Under the pieces are notes generated by a model that was not told where the DNA came from, searched no databases, and saw only the letters and a list, made by a program, of their open reading frames with translations. A stretch of 64,000 nucleotides of DNA from Pyrus communis (lineage: Eukaryota; Streptophyta; Magnoliopsida; Rosales; Rosaceae), in NCBI RefSeq assembly GCF_963583255.1, contig NC_084805.1:13321385-13385384 (forward strand). The letters are read 5' to 3'. Both the position numbers and the translations under genes were made by a program. Every line of letters starts with the position of its first letter. Within the stretch, counting starts at the first letter, position 1. Shown one piece after another: positions 47,717 to 59,651 of the stretch.

Positions 47717-49219
47717 ATGGAGAAAGGACAGCTGAGAGCCTACAAAGCTCACTGCTTGATCTTACCCTATCCGAGCCAAGGCCACATTAATCCGATGCTC
47801 CAATTTGCCAAGCTTCTAGATCACAAAGAAGTGAGAGTCACACTCGTGACGACTCGCTTTCTCTACAAGACAATGCACAGCTCAGGATCGAGTTGCGCAG
47901 CTTGGGAGACCATCTCCGATGGCTTCGATGATACTGGGAAAGGGGACACAGAAATACACATCTATTTGGAGAGGTTCCGGCAAGTGGGGTCAAAACATTT
48001 GGGCAAGCTTCTTGAGAAGCTTTCGAATTCAGGTTCCCCCGTGGATTGTGTTGTCTATGATGCATTCATGCCTTGGCCTTTGGATGTTGCCAAGAAGCTT
48101 GGAATAGCGGGGGCAGTTTTCTTCACTCAGTCTTGTGCCGTTGACAATGTCTACTACCATGTCTACAGAGGGCTGTTGAAGCTTCCTCTTGCTGATGGTC
48201 AGTCTCAAATTTTGCTTCCCGGGTTGCCAGCGCTTGATCCTTTGGACTTGCCATCGTTTGTTTCGGATTGTGGATCTTACCCAGCTGCCTACAGAGTGCT
48301 TGTGGGTCAGTTCTCGAATGTCGACAAAGCTGATTGGGTCCTGTGCAACACATTTTATGACTTGGAAGTACAAGTGAGTACATTGTGAAGTTCTCTCACT
48401 CATTTTTAGTCACAGTTCCATAGCTTTGATTTGATTAATTTTTAATTAGTTCAAGTATAAATTAATCTAATTGCTATTAATTTTTCTGCTTAGGTGGTGG
48501 ATTGGATGGCTAAGCTTTGGCGATTGAGGACCGTTGGACCAACTATACCGTCCAACTACTTGAATAAGCGACTCAAAGATGACAAAGAATACAGTGTCAA
48601 CCTCTTCAAATCAGACAATGATGCATGCATAAAATGGCTAAACGAGAGGCCAAAAGGTTCCGTAGCTTATGTATCGTTTGGCAGCCTAGCAAAACTCGAA
48701 GATGAACAAATGGAGGAGCTGGCTTGGGGCTTGAGGAGGAGCAAAAGTAGTTTCTTATGGGTGGTTAGAGAATCAGAAGCAACCAAGGTCCCAAAAGGGT
48801 TTATCGAGGAGACATCCGAGAAGGGTTTAGTGGTTTCGTGGTGCCCCCAAATGGAGGTTTTGGCTCACGAGGCGGTTGGATGCTTCGTCACACATTGCGG
48901 TTGGAACTCGACTTTGGAGGCATTGAGTTTGGGGGTTCCGATGGTGGCATTGCCACAGCGGAGTGACCAGCATACGAATGCCAAGTACATTATGGATGTG
49001 TGGGAAGTAGGGGTTAGAGCTCCAACTGATGAGAAGGGGGTTGTAAGACAAGTAGTAGTAAAACAATGTATAAGTGAAGTAATGGAGGGGGAGAGAGGGA
49101 AGGAAATACAGAAGAACGCTGCGAAATGGAAAGAATTGGCCCGTAAAGCCGTGGATGAAGGCGGAAGCTCTGACAAAAACATTGACGAGTTTATTGCAAA
49201 ACTGCAGACCCAAAGCTAG
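47717..49219 (+). CDS. UGT74: UDP-glucosyltransferase, UGT74 family, copy B
   Basis: Exons 47717-48373 and 48494-49219, with a 120-bp GT-AG intron at the same codon boundary as copy A, give 460 residues. Catalytic His23 (PSQGHINP) and Asp115 (CVVYDAF) are present. The PSPG box at 335-378 has all key positions (WCPQ, HCGWNS, Glu361, Asp377, Gln378) except residue 375: the box ends PQRSDQ where copies A and C have PQWSDQ (codon CGG at 48959-48961). The role is expected to be cytosolic transfer of glucose to a small acceptor; the acceptor is unknown. It lies in the left arm of the inverted repeat and faces copy C tail to tail. Directly after the stop is a short LINE-like insertion shared with C. 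ATG choice follows the family start MEKGQLRAYK. Confidence 0.93.
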
Positions 49220-49226
49220 TGATGAA

Positions 49227-49436
49227 ACCTAACCCCTGTCCCCATCTTTCCCTTGTATTTTTGTTGGTTTTGTTTATAGAATAGTAAAGTTTATGTCTTT
49301 TCTTCTTTATGTATTTTTTTTATCATTTTTTTCTTGTATTATGAGGAGTTTAGTTTATATCCTCCTGCTTCAGTGTGCCTTTTTTTTCTTTATCAATAAA
49401 ATTCTCCTCATATTGTCAAAATTATTCTAAAAAAAA
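49227..49436 (+). mobile_element. Short LINE-like retroposon in the 3'UTR of copy B
   Basis: A 210-bp insertion ends in an A-run and contains TTTATCAATAAAATTCTCCTC, resembling the 3' end of plant L1 LINEs. It is flanked by the 14-bp direct repeat AAGCTAGTGATGAA at 49213-49226 and 49437-49450. The left repeat contains the TAG stop codon of copy B. Copy A has the uninterrupted site. Confidence 0.85.
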
Positions 49437-49737
49437 AAGCTAGTGATGAAGTCCAACAAAATCGAATTGAATAATTATCTTGGTTTGTAGCAAAAGAATC
49501 GAATATTTGTGTTGGTCCAACTCGACCTTTGGTCTCAACTTATGTAAGAGTTGCACTAAAATCATATCCTAATCGAGCTGGTCAAAGAATCATGGGACCA
49601 TAGGCTAAAAGATATCTTTTTTTTTTTTTTTTTACATAAAATCGATCTCTAATAGAGATTTGAGTCAAAATACCATGGGACCTACCGGGTTCAAATCCAG
49701 CCATACTTAGCCAGCCACCTCCCTCTCCGACGATATC

Positions 49738-50235
49738 CAGTTATTATCTATCAGAGTAGTTATCTTGGAGTTTAATTAAATCAACAAATAGATTTTTTTT
49801 ATCCAAACAAGATTGTAGTTGGATTCCATCTTGTCATATGGCCTTCATGCATGGTTACGGGTGAATATATCAACATGGGGTTTGCTTAGAGTTGTTGGAT
49901 GCATGGTCTTCATGCATGCATTGGATATGCGTCTGCAATGTGTGGGGCATATAGGCATTGAGAAAAACAAGATGATTGTTTTGGATGTGAAAAGAACCGT
50001 GTGTGACCATCCAACAAATTCAATGACGTGAAACCAAGGTGATTATTCCAACTTTGACTTATCTTTACCCCATCATTGATGTGAAAACTTAACATGGGGT
50101 TTGGGGATCATTCTTTTTCTTTAATTAATTCTCTAAGTTAATTAGACAAAGACATCTTTGTTGGGGGTTTGGGGAAGAAGGAAGGCTGGGTATGGGGAAG
50201 AAGGAAGGTTGGGTTTTGGGGAAGAAGAATGGCAG
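49738..50235. other. Spacer at the centre of the inverted repeat
   Basis: About 500 bp with no counterpart on the other side. It has two near-identical GGTTTGGGGAAGAAGGAAGG-type units at about 50165-50230 and a direct repeat of GGTCTTCATGCATG-like sequence near 49840-49915. No gene was recognised. Confidence 0.6.
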
Positions 50236-50537
50236 GAATACGTCGGAGAGGGAGGTGGCTGGCTAAGTATGGCTGGATTTGAACCCGGTAGGTCCCATGG
50301 TATTTTGACTCAAATCTCTATTAGAGATGGATTTTATGTAAAAAAAAAAAAAAAAAAGATATCTTTTAGCCTATGGTCAAATGATTCTATGATCGGCTCG
50401 ATTAGGATATGATTTTAGTGCAACTCTTACATAAGTTGAGACCTAAGGTTGAGTTGGACCAACACATATATTCGATTCTTTTGCTACAAACCAAGATAAT
50501 TATAAAATTCGATTTTGTTGGACTTCATCACTAGCTT

Positions 50538-50745
50538 TTTTTTTTAGAATAATTTCGACAATACGAGGAAAATTTTATTGATAACGAAAAAAAAATACAC
50601 TTAAGTGGGAGGATATAAACCGAACTCCTCATAATACAAGAAAAAATAATAAAAAAAATACATAAACAAGAGAAGAGATAAACTCTACTATTCTAGAAAC
50701 AAAAACAACAAAAATACAAGGGAAAGATGGGTACAGGGGTCAGGT
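50538..50745 (-). mobile_element. Short LINE-like retroposon in the 3'UTR of copy C
   Basis: This is the mirror of 49227-49436, flanked by TTCATCACTAGCTT at 50524-50537 and 50746-50759, the reverse complement of the copy B target repeat. The same insertion at the same base shows B and C descend from one insertion-bearing copy. Confidence 0.85.
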
Positions 50746-50752
50746 TTCATCA

Positions 50753-52252
50753 CTAGCTTTGGGTCTGCAGTTTTGCAATAAACTCGTCAATGTTTTTGTC
50801 AGAGCTTCCACCTTCCTCCACAGCTTTACGGGCCAATTCTTTCCATTTCGCAGTGTTCTTCTGTATTTCCTTCCCTCTCTCCCCCTCCGTTACTTCACTT
50901 ATACATTGTTTTAGTACTACTTGTCTTACAACCCCCTTCTCATCAGTTGGAGCTCTAACCCCTACTTCCCACACATCCATAATGTACTTGGCATTCGTAC
51001 ACTGGTCACTCCACTGTGGCAATGCCACCATCGGAACCCCCAAACTCAATGCCTCCAAAGTCGAGTTCCAACCGCAATGTGTGACGAAGCATCCAACCGC
51101 CTCGTGAGCCAAAACCTCCATTTGGGGGCACCACGAAACCACTAAACCCTTCTCGGATGTCTCCTCGATAAACCCTTTTGGGACCTTGGTTGCTTCTGAT
51201 TCTCTAACCACCCATAAGAAACTACTTTTGCTCCTCCTCAAGCCCCAAGCCAGCTCCTCCATTTGTTCATCTTCGAGTTTTGCTAGGCTGCCAAACGATA
51301 CATAAGCTACGGAACCTTTTGGCCTCTCGTTTAGCCATTTTATGCATGCATCATTGTCTGATTTGAAGAGGTTGACACTGTATTCTTTGTCATCTTTGAG
51401 TCGCTTATAGTAGTTGGACGGTATAGTTGGTCCAACGGTCCTCAATCGCAAAAGCTTAGCCATCCAATCCACCACCTAAGCAGAAAAATTAATAACAATT
51501 AGATTAATTTATACTTGAACTAATTAAAAATTAATCAAATCAAAGCTATGGAACTGTGACTAAAAATGAGTGAGAGAACTTCACAATGTACTCACTTGTA
51601 CTTCCAAGTCATAAAATGTGTTGCACAGGACCCAATCAGCTTTGTCGACATTCGAGAACTGACCCACAAGCACTCTGTAGGCAGCTGGGTAAGATCCACA
51701 ATCCGAAACAAACGATGGCAAGTCCAAAGGATCAAGCGCTGGCAACCCGGGAAGCAAAATTTGAGACTGACCATCAGCAATAGGAAGCTTCAACAGCCCT
51801 CTGTGGACATGGTAGTAGACATTGTCAACGGCACAAGACTGAGTGAAGAAAACTGCCCCCGCTATTCCAAGCTTCTTGGCAACATCCAAAGGCCAAGGCA
51901 TGAATGCATCATAGACAACACAATCCACGGGGGACCCTGAATTCGAAAGCTTCTCAAGAAGCTTGCCCAAATGTTTTGACCCCACTTGCCGGAACCTCTC
52001 CAAATAGATGTCTATTTTTGTGTCCCCTTTCCCAGTATCATCGAAGCCATCGGAGATGGTCTCCCAAGCTGCGCAACTCGATCCTGAGCTGTGCATTGTC
52101 TTGTAGAGAAAGCGAGTCGTCACGAGTGTGACTCTCACTCCTTTGTGATCTAGAAGCTTGGCAAATTGGAGCATCGGATTAATGTGGCCTTGGCTCGGAA
52201 AGGGTAAGATCAAGCAGTGAGCTTTGTAGGCTCTCAGCTGTCCTTTCTCCAT
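50753..52252 (-). CDS. UGT74: UDP-glucosyltransferase, UGT74 family, copy C
   Basis: Minus strand, exons 52252-51596 and 51475-50753, with a 120-bp GT-AG intron, give 459 residues. One codon is lost in exon 2: SNYYKRL where A and B have SNYLNKRL. His23 (PSQGHINP), Asp115 (CVVYDAF) and a complete PSPG box with PQWSDQ are present, so it looks catalytically competent. It also reads KLLRLRT where the others have KLWRLRT. It is almost identical to copy B and points toward it, with stop codons about 1.5 kb apart across the spacer. The cytosolic glucosyl transfer role is inferred from family; the acceptor is unknown. The upstream TATA box and promoter mirror those of copy B. Confidence 0.93.
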
Positions 52253-52322
52253 TTTCTGCTCCAAAATTTGAAGCTTTGCACGGAAATGTGTTTGAATATT
52301 TAGGTGAAAATGTAGAAGCCAA

Positions 52323-52329
52323 TTATATA
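52323..52329 (-). promoter_or_regulatory. TATA box of UGT copy C
   Basis: TATATAA on the minus strand, 71 bp before the ATG at 52252, in the conserved CCTATATAATTGG context. Confidence 0.7.
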
Positions 52330-53599
<1,270 letters not shown>

Positions 53600-55318
53600 T
53601 TTTTGTGTGTAATTACAAGATATTATGTCAACATAATATCTTGCAATCAATTAGGAAATTAATTAGAAAATTAATTAATTAATTAGGAAATTAATCAATT
53701 AATTTAGGTAATTAATCATATTTTGAATGAAAAATTGAAAGTTACCTTGTGGGGAGGATTTGACGAGGATAGATGAAATAGGTTTTGAATAAAAACCTAT
53801 TTTGATCACTTTTGACCTTGATTGTGCCATGATTGTCTGCTGCTTGCGCGTAAAAGTTCCGGTGTGCCTCGAGGGTAATATTGTTTTTTTTCACCCTAAA
53901 AGTACACGTATCGCCTTCATAATTTTCTTGATTATCTTTTACTCCACAAATGACCCATAACTGCTGGGCTGCTTGCCGGAAAGGGCAACAGCTGTAGAGA
54001 TCTCTAGCTTTGATGCAGATTCTCATTTGGACTTGGAATTAGATTCTTTTAGGAAAAGGAAATAAATTGCCTCCAAAGCCTATTTAAGCCTACCTTAAGT
54101 AGGGGATTAAATCAACTTCGGAGGGCAATTATTTGTCCCTACAAGAAAGAGAGAAAACTAGAGGATATTTGTTCTCCCTCCCTTAGCACTCTTCTTTGCT
54201 TGCCCATGCAAAGAACCGTTTTATTTTGGGTAGTGCTGTCACGGGGCAGCCGTTGAGGTGGTGCAGCATATCGGCTGACAGAGGCCAGGAGTTGGCTTAG
54301 CATAGACCAAGGAGGTGGTGTGGCAGGGGCCATCGCTTATGTTGCTCGGCTTGACTGAAGCCAAGGACTGGCTCGACATGGACCGAGGAATTGCCTTGGG
54401 CTGCCTTGTCTGTGCTGCTTGCCAAAAATGAGGAAACTGCTTGAGTTTAATTTCTCAACTGCCTTAGATGGAGCAGTCAAAGATGGAGCTGCCAAGATCA
54501 GAGCTATTAAAGATGAGGTATCGGATGAGCGAATTATTGAGTGCAAAGTTGTTGCTACCCCTTGACCATTCGATGCCTAGTTGATCTTCAAGCATTCGGT
54601 CTTTTGAGCTATATGGCATACTCGCACTAGAGAGCTTACCCATATGGGTGTCGGAGAATTGGTTTACCCTCTCGCACTGGAGAGCAATTAATTTATCCTC
54701 TTGCACTGGAAAGCATACCCAAATGGGTGTCGGGGAATTGGATTACCCTCTCGCACTGGAAAGCTTACCTAGATGGGTATTGGGGGATTTCTTTACCCCA
54801 TCTCGCACTAGAGAGCAATTAGTCTACCCTCTCATACTGGAGAGCTTACCCAGATGGATGTCGAGGGATTAGTTTACCCTCTTGCACTAAAGAGCATGGA
54901 AGTCGTTGTCATGAGTTCAGCTGAGGAAAGCTGGACTGCTGGACAACTGAAATAATCCTCGGCCAGTGAGGTCTTGTTTGACGATCTGCTTGAGACTTCG
55001 AGTTGCTTGTGGAACTCACGTAAGTTCAGACTTTCTTCAAATATTGTGCCATCGTTAGATGTTTCATCATGTGCCCTTCTGAGGCTTGGTTGGTGATCAG
55101 CTGAGAATCTGAATAAATTGCAAGCTTCTTCACCGCTAAGTCTTTCGTTAGCAGAGGCTGCTAATAAAGACTTATGTTCTACTTCATCATTGGATGCTTT
55201 GAAATTTGAAGTGTCATGGGCTTGGTTGGCACGATGAGGAGCTTTAAGGCAAGATTGACAAGGCTGGTAGCTGTGGTGCAAGATCAACATGGTTAGGAGC
55301 CATGGTGATATATATCTC
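53600..55318 (-). mobile_element. Gypsy-type element remnant, right arm
   Basis: Mirror of the left-arm element: hairpin at about 53613-53646, LTR-like region, and CTCTCGCACTGGAGAG-type tandem repeats at about 54630-54900. The gag-like pieces seen in the left arm at 42990-43700 are absent because a segment of about 1.8 kb is missing at about 55310-55318. Confidence 0.65.
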
Positions 55319-57700
55319 GGTGAGACTTTTTAAAATCACTGGAGTTGAGTACCACTCCTTGAAGTTATGTGCAATGAAGTTGTTATGATTGATTAAGCAA
55401 GTTGTTGCTTAACAGGTGGTACAACTTCAAGTTCTTCAAAACCAGTGGAAACAATCTTCTCTTACTGACTTCTTTGTTGTTCCACTTCCATGTCACTTCC
55501 TCACTAAAGATGAAATCTCTACTAACTAGTTTGCCAGTTAGTGAGTTGTAGAGCTTGTATGCCTTGGACTTTTCACTATAGCCCACAAATACACAATTAT
55601 CACCTCGATCATCGAGCCTTCTCCTTTTGGCTTCTGGAACATGAGCATATGCAACACACCTAAAAAACTCTTATGTGTGCAACATTCAGTTTGTATCCAT
55701 TCCAAGCTTCTTGTGGTGTTATCTTCTTGACACTCTTTGTTGGACATAGATTCAACAAATAAATCGAACAAGCTACAACATATGCCCACAATTCTTTTGG
55801 CAAACCGTTCTCCTTAAGCATGGACCTTGTCATGTCAAGGATGGTTCGATTCTTTCTCTTGGTTGTCCCATTTTATTATGGGGTATAGGTTGTAGTCAGT
55901 TGATGCCTAATTCCTTACTTCTTGCAGTATGCTTGGAAAGCGTTGGAGGTGTATTCTCCACCTCGATCTAATCTCACAACCACAAACTTGTGGTTGCTTT
56001 CAGCATCTGTGAATGCCTTAAACTCCTTGAAAATGCTTAAGGCAGCCAATTTCTCCTCAAGAAAATAAACCCACGTCTTTTTATTAAAATCATCAATGAA
56101 AGTAATAAAATATCTATTACCTCCATAGGACATGGGATCTAACAGACCATATATATTTGTCTGCACCAACTGCAGTGGTGCCTTTGCTCTCCATTCTTCA
56201 CTATTATGAAATGAGAGCCGTGCTTGCTTGCCAAACACATAACCTTCACATACTTGGCTTGTGGCTTCAATCTGGGGTAGACCACAATCCATTCCTCCAC
56301 TTGACAACAACTTTAGGCCCTTAAAATGAAGATGGCCAAACTGAAGATGCCATTTCCATGACTCATCTTCCATCACATCGATGTTGAAACTTCTAATCTT
56401 TATGTTCAAATTCAACGGTAACATTCGGTTCTTTGACATTCAAATACATCCAATAAGCTTTCTCCTTGTATTCCTGATAGTAAGAAGCATATTCTTTATA
56501 TGTATAATGTATCATTTCTGGAGCAGTTGACCAATGCTTAGAATGTTGCTCTCCATAACTAGTATGTAGTAGGTATCGGAAATGTATCATTCTCTACCAT
56601 CCTTCTAGATGATCTTGATTTTCTCACCTTCAACTGGCATCTTTGAGGAGTCACTAAGACTCATAGATGCATAGGCCTCATCTTTGAGTTCAGCAAAAAA
56701 CTCCTTATTCCGACACATGTGGTTACTTGCACCAGAATCCAAATACCACTTGACTCTACCATGTTAACATGTTCACCATGTTTATATGAACATTTCATGG
56801 CATAATGTTCATATTCCTTGCAGCTGTGGCACTGGATATGTGCCTTTCCTCGAGCAGATCTCTACTCTAAGACTAACCTCAATTTTGTGCATAGCCTTGA
56901 CCTCTTCCTTGACCTCATCTTTGGCTACGATTGGATGAACTCCCACGACGTGAGTTCCACTGTCCGCAACCTTCATTTGGTTTGCCAATATTCAACTTTG
57001 ACTCCAAAGCTTGCTCTAACATTGTGGTGCTTGCATTCTTCTGAATGCATTGTTCGTGAGATATGAGGGATCTTAGCAGTTCCTCTACACTTATCATCTC
57101 CAAATCCTTGGATTCTTCAATGGCAGTCACCACATGCTCAAAGTTGGATGTGAGGGATTGAAGGATTTTCTCCATAACACAAACATTGTCAAGCTTTTCG
57201 CCATTCCTTTTCATTTAATTCACGATTGCAAGTAGTCGAGAGTAGTAGTCCGAAAATTTTCTCCCTATTTCATATGAGCAACCTCAAAATATGCTCTTAA
57301 TAATTGAAACTGGACTATTTTTACTCGATCTACTCCTTTGTAAATTATGCTCAGAGTGTCCTAAACTTGCTTGCTGGTTGTTACTTCTGCAACCTTCTCA
57401 AACGTTGAATCTTCTAATCCTTGACATAGAAGATACAATGTTTTCTTGTCCTTTATTCGTATGTCCTTGAAAGTGTTCTTTTGATATGCAGTGTAAGCGG
57501 CTTCTTGCTCAATAGTGGGTTCAACATACCCAATACTGACAACTTGCCATAGCTCATGTGATCTAAACAATGCTTTGAATTGGATGCACCATCTTTCATA
57601 ATTTTCTTTCTTCAATGTGGGAACCTAGAGCTGCACCAAGTTGGACGCCATAACTGTTGCACTTGCCAGAATAGAGTTCTAGCTCCGATACTAATTGTTG
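55319..57700 (-). mobile_element. Ty1/copia remnant, right arm
   Basis: Minus-strand copy of the left-arm copia element. From the 5' end: gag at about 57615-56915 (ENYERWCIQFKALFRSHELW, LRSLISHEQCIQKNA), zinc knuckle near 56850-56780, protease near 56760-56600 (WYLDSGASNHMC), GAG-pre-integrase and integrase at 56439-55915, and integrase tail at 55789-55538. Frameshifts and stops occur, though gag is better preserved than on the left. RT is absent. Upstream at about 57675-57710, AACAATTAGTATCGGAGCTA looks like an LTR end followed by an initiator-tRNA-Met type primer site. Confidence 0.85.
55915..56439 (-). pseudogene. Copia GAG-pre-integrase and integrase start, right arm
   Basis: A 174-codon open frame with ESWKWHLQFGHLHFKGLKLL, VCEGYVFGKQARLSFH, then RYFITFIDDFNKKTWVYFLE and VVRLDRGGEYTSNAFQ. 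Here GAG-pre-integrase and integrase are in one frame, whereas the left-arm copy has a stop between them. It ends at AYCKK-stop before the rest of the integrase. It is not functional alone. Confidence 0.85.
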
Positions 57701-57984
57701 GTATTTAAAGTTTAACTCAACACTGAAATATATGGGTGATGAGTTTACAAACTATCACACTTACAATTCACTCACTTTGAAACTAAATCGACAGAAAGAA
57801 AGAAGCAGCAAGTCTTAGAGAAAGAAAAAAAAATACTCTGATATATTAGAAAAGTTTACAACTCTTATTGTTGGAATAGGGATGTCTACACTCTCTCTTA
57901 TAGAGATTTTACAAAACATACTACAACATAGCATTAAATGTTATCCAAGTAAAGTCAAATATAGCTGTTGTTTAAAATCAAGAG
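57701..57984 (-). mobile_element. Probable copia 5' LTR fragment, right arm
   Basis: The sequence immediately upstream of the primer-site-like motif on the minus strand ends TACCAACA. It contains GGAATAGGGATGTCTACACT on the plus strand. Only one LTR is seen, and its outer boundary next to the MITE is not certain. Confidence 0.5.
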
Positions 57985-58179
57985 TACTGCTAGGTAGATA
58001 AAATTTGCAAACTAAATGATTTGGTTGTAGATGATTGAATTATAAATTAAGTGTCGATTAACGTGCTTTTTTTTTTTTTTTTTTTGCAACACATTATTTG
58101 GTTTAAAAATTTTGGTCTCCTCAACCAAATCATTTAGTTTGCAAATGTGGTTTAAAAAAATTTGGTCTACCTAGCATTA
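57985..58179. mobile_element. MITE of the TAATGCTAG family, copy 3
   Basis: Left TACTGCTAGGTAGA and right reverse complement TAATGCTAGGTAGACC form the termini. Both inner arms contain GCAAACTAAATGATTTGGTT. It is 195 bp with a T-run in the middle, and is complete in this arm. Confidence 0.8.
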
Positions 58180-58346
58180 CACAAAATCAAACAAGGCAGT
58201 TACACATTCAAAGATAAACACATGTTGTTGAGGAAAAAAAAGGAAAGTTGTGCAGACAACCATTTCACCAATATGTAACTATTGGCATTTATTTTGCTTT
58301 GAACTTCCAACAGGATCTTTATCTCTCGAACTTGTCGAGTGGTCTA

Positions 58347-59368
58347 TGACACGCCCTGATCCCGATGTTCAGGGGACAACGGGATGGCCACGTGATGGCC
58401 GACACCCGAGGGTGACGCAAACTGTTTAATGAATGCATATGCCATGAACATGTGAAACATGCATATAAATTTCGCGCAAACTACACAATGTAATATTCAA
58501 ATATAAGCCTTACTAAAATAATATAATAATATTTAGCTGTCAAATAAAAAGATAGTGATAATGCATGACATGTTCAGAGCATACATCTAATTCAGAATAC
58601 AACTGAAGGTGTGACAGAAAGTGTTATTACAAGTAGTGTAAAAAACAAAGAAGATGACACGTTATCAGTGGTAGGGAAATGCCTCGTAGCTCGAATCGTA
58701 TGCCTCGTTCCTATGTCCTGAGAGGGCGCAAAACAAAACATGAGTGGACCAAGTTGACATTTAAATAATATTGAAACAATTATTCAACGTACTAACCCCC
58801 AAAGTGTATGAAAACTCATAGCATAATATGTAATAGGTTTTCCGAAAACCCTAACATGCCATAAGGCACATACCAAACACCCGGCCGAAGCCAATAATAA
58901 TATCTTCCAATTGTAGCCATCTACCAATGCATGGCCGAAGCCAATATAAGTGTCATCGCCCATAGGCAGAACAGTGACCACTAGATAAGCACAAAAATCA
59001 TTATCGTATATAATGAGCTAAATAGTGGTATTAAGATCGCCCGAAGGCACATACCAAACACCCGGCCGAAGCCAATAATAATATCTTCCAATTGTAGCCA
59101 TCTACCAATGCATGGCCGAAGCCAATATAAGTGTCATCGCCCATAGGCAGAACAGTGACCACTAGATAAGCACAAAAATCATTGAACATAATATTTCCAA
59201 ACATAATACATATATCTTATCGGAGCTCAGTAGCTCAAACATGATATCTTAAAACATTTTCGTAGTATATAGTCATCCATCATATATACTGCAAAGAACA
59301 TGAAATTTGATAAAGTATGGTATTCCAAAATATTCTCAGTAAAGCATGATATCTCATAAAGTGTAAAT
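58347..59368 (-). mobile_element. Chromovirus LTR, 3' portion, right arm
   Basis: It starts TGACACGCCCTGATCCCGAT, the reverse complement of the LTR end at 39570, and follows the left-arm LTR outward to about 38673. The remaining 1.29 kb of the LTR and the pol gene are not present on this side. Confidence 0.85.
58863..59187. repeat. Tandem duplication, period 181 bp
   Basis: AAGGCACATACCAAACACCC begins at 58863 and again at 59044, and the units stay virtually identical for about 140 bases, to AAGCACAAAAATCATT. The left-arm LTR has the block once in full, so the duplication happened after the arms separated. Confidence 0.9.
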
Positions 59369-59651
59369 GATCAGGTGTATGGTAAGCATACATCAAGGTT
59401 TATGGTGGTGAGCAAAAATGCTCCATGCCTTCAATATTGGGTACATTTTTGCTCACCCACACTAACTATAGGTTTTTCTCACCAACCTTTCCGATGCTTA
59501 AAGCCTAATTTTTCTAATTTTTTTCTCCTCTAATTAATAGGAGAGATAATCCAACTTTTACTCATTTACTCCCATGTTTATTCTTTCTTCTTCTTATATT
59601 TTACTAAACTTAAAACTATTATTTTTTAATACAAATAGACAACTGTGCACG
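59369..59651. other. Intergenic, outside the right arm, with a hairpin
   Basis: Inverted repeat GGTGAGCAAAAATG (59407-59420) and CATTTTTGCTCACC (59444-59457), a perfect 14-bp stem with a 23-base loop. Otherwise T-rich, with no gene. Confidence 0.6.

Larger units (their letters stand above)
38673..49737 (+). repeat. Left arm of the giant inverted repeat
   Basis: Reading inward it carries the chromovirus LTR end, a MITE remnant, a copia fragment, a gypsy-type fragment, the duplicated UGT flank, a CT microsatellite, UGT copy B and its 3' flank to AGGGAG/CGACGATATCC. The same order is found in reverse in 50236-59368. Left-arm-only segments are about 42229-44043 and 45813-46405. The outer edge is set where ATTTACACTTTATGAG stops matching, and the inner edge at CTCCGACG. 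Confidence 0.85.

Noticed and set aside
23709..52252. SKIP22 plus UGT74 genes as a biosynthetic gene cluster
   Set aside because: No scaffold-forming or oxidising enzyme is present. The pairing is explained by shared tandem duplication.
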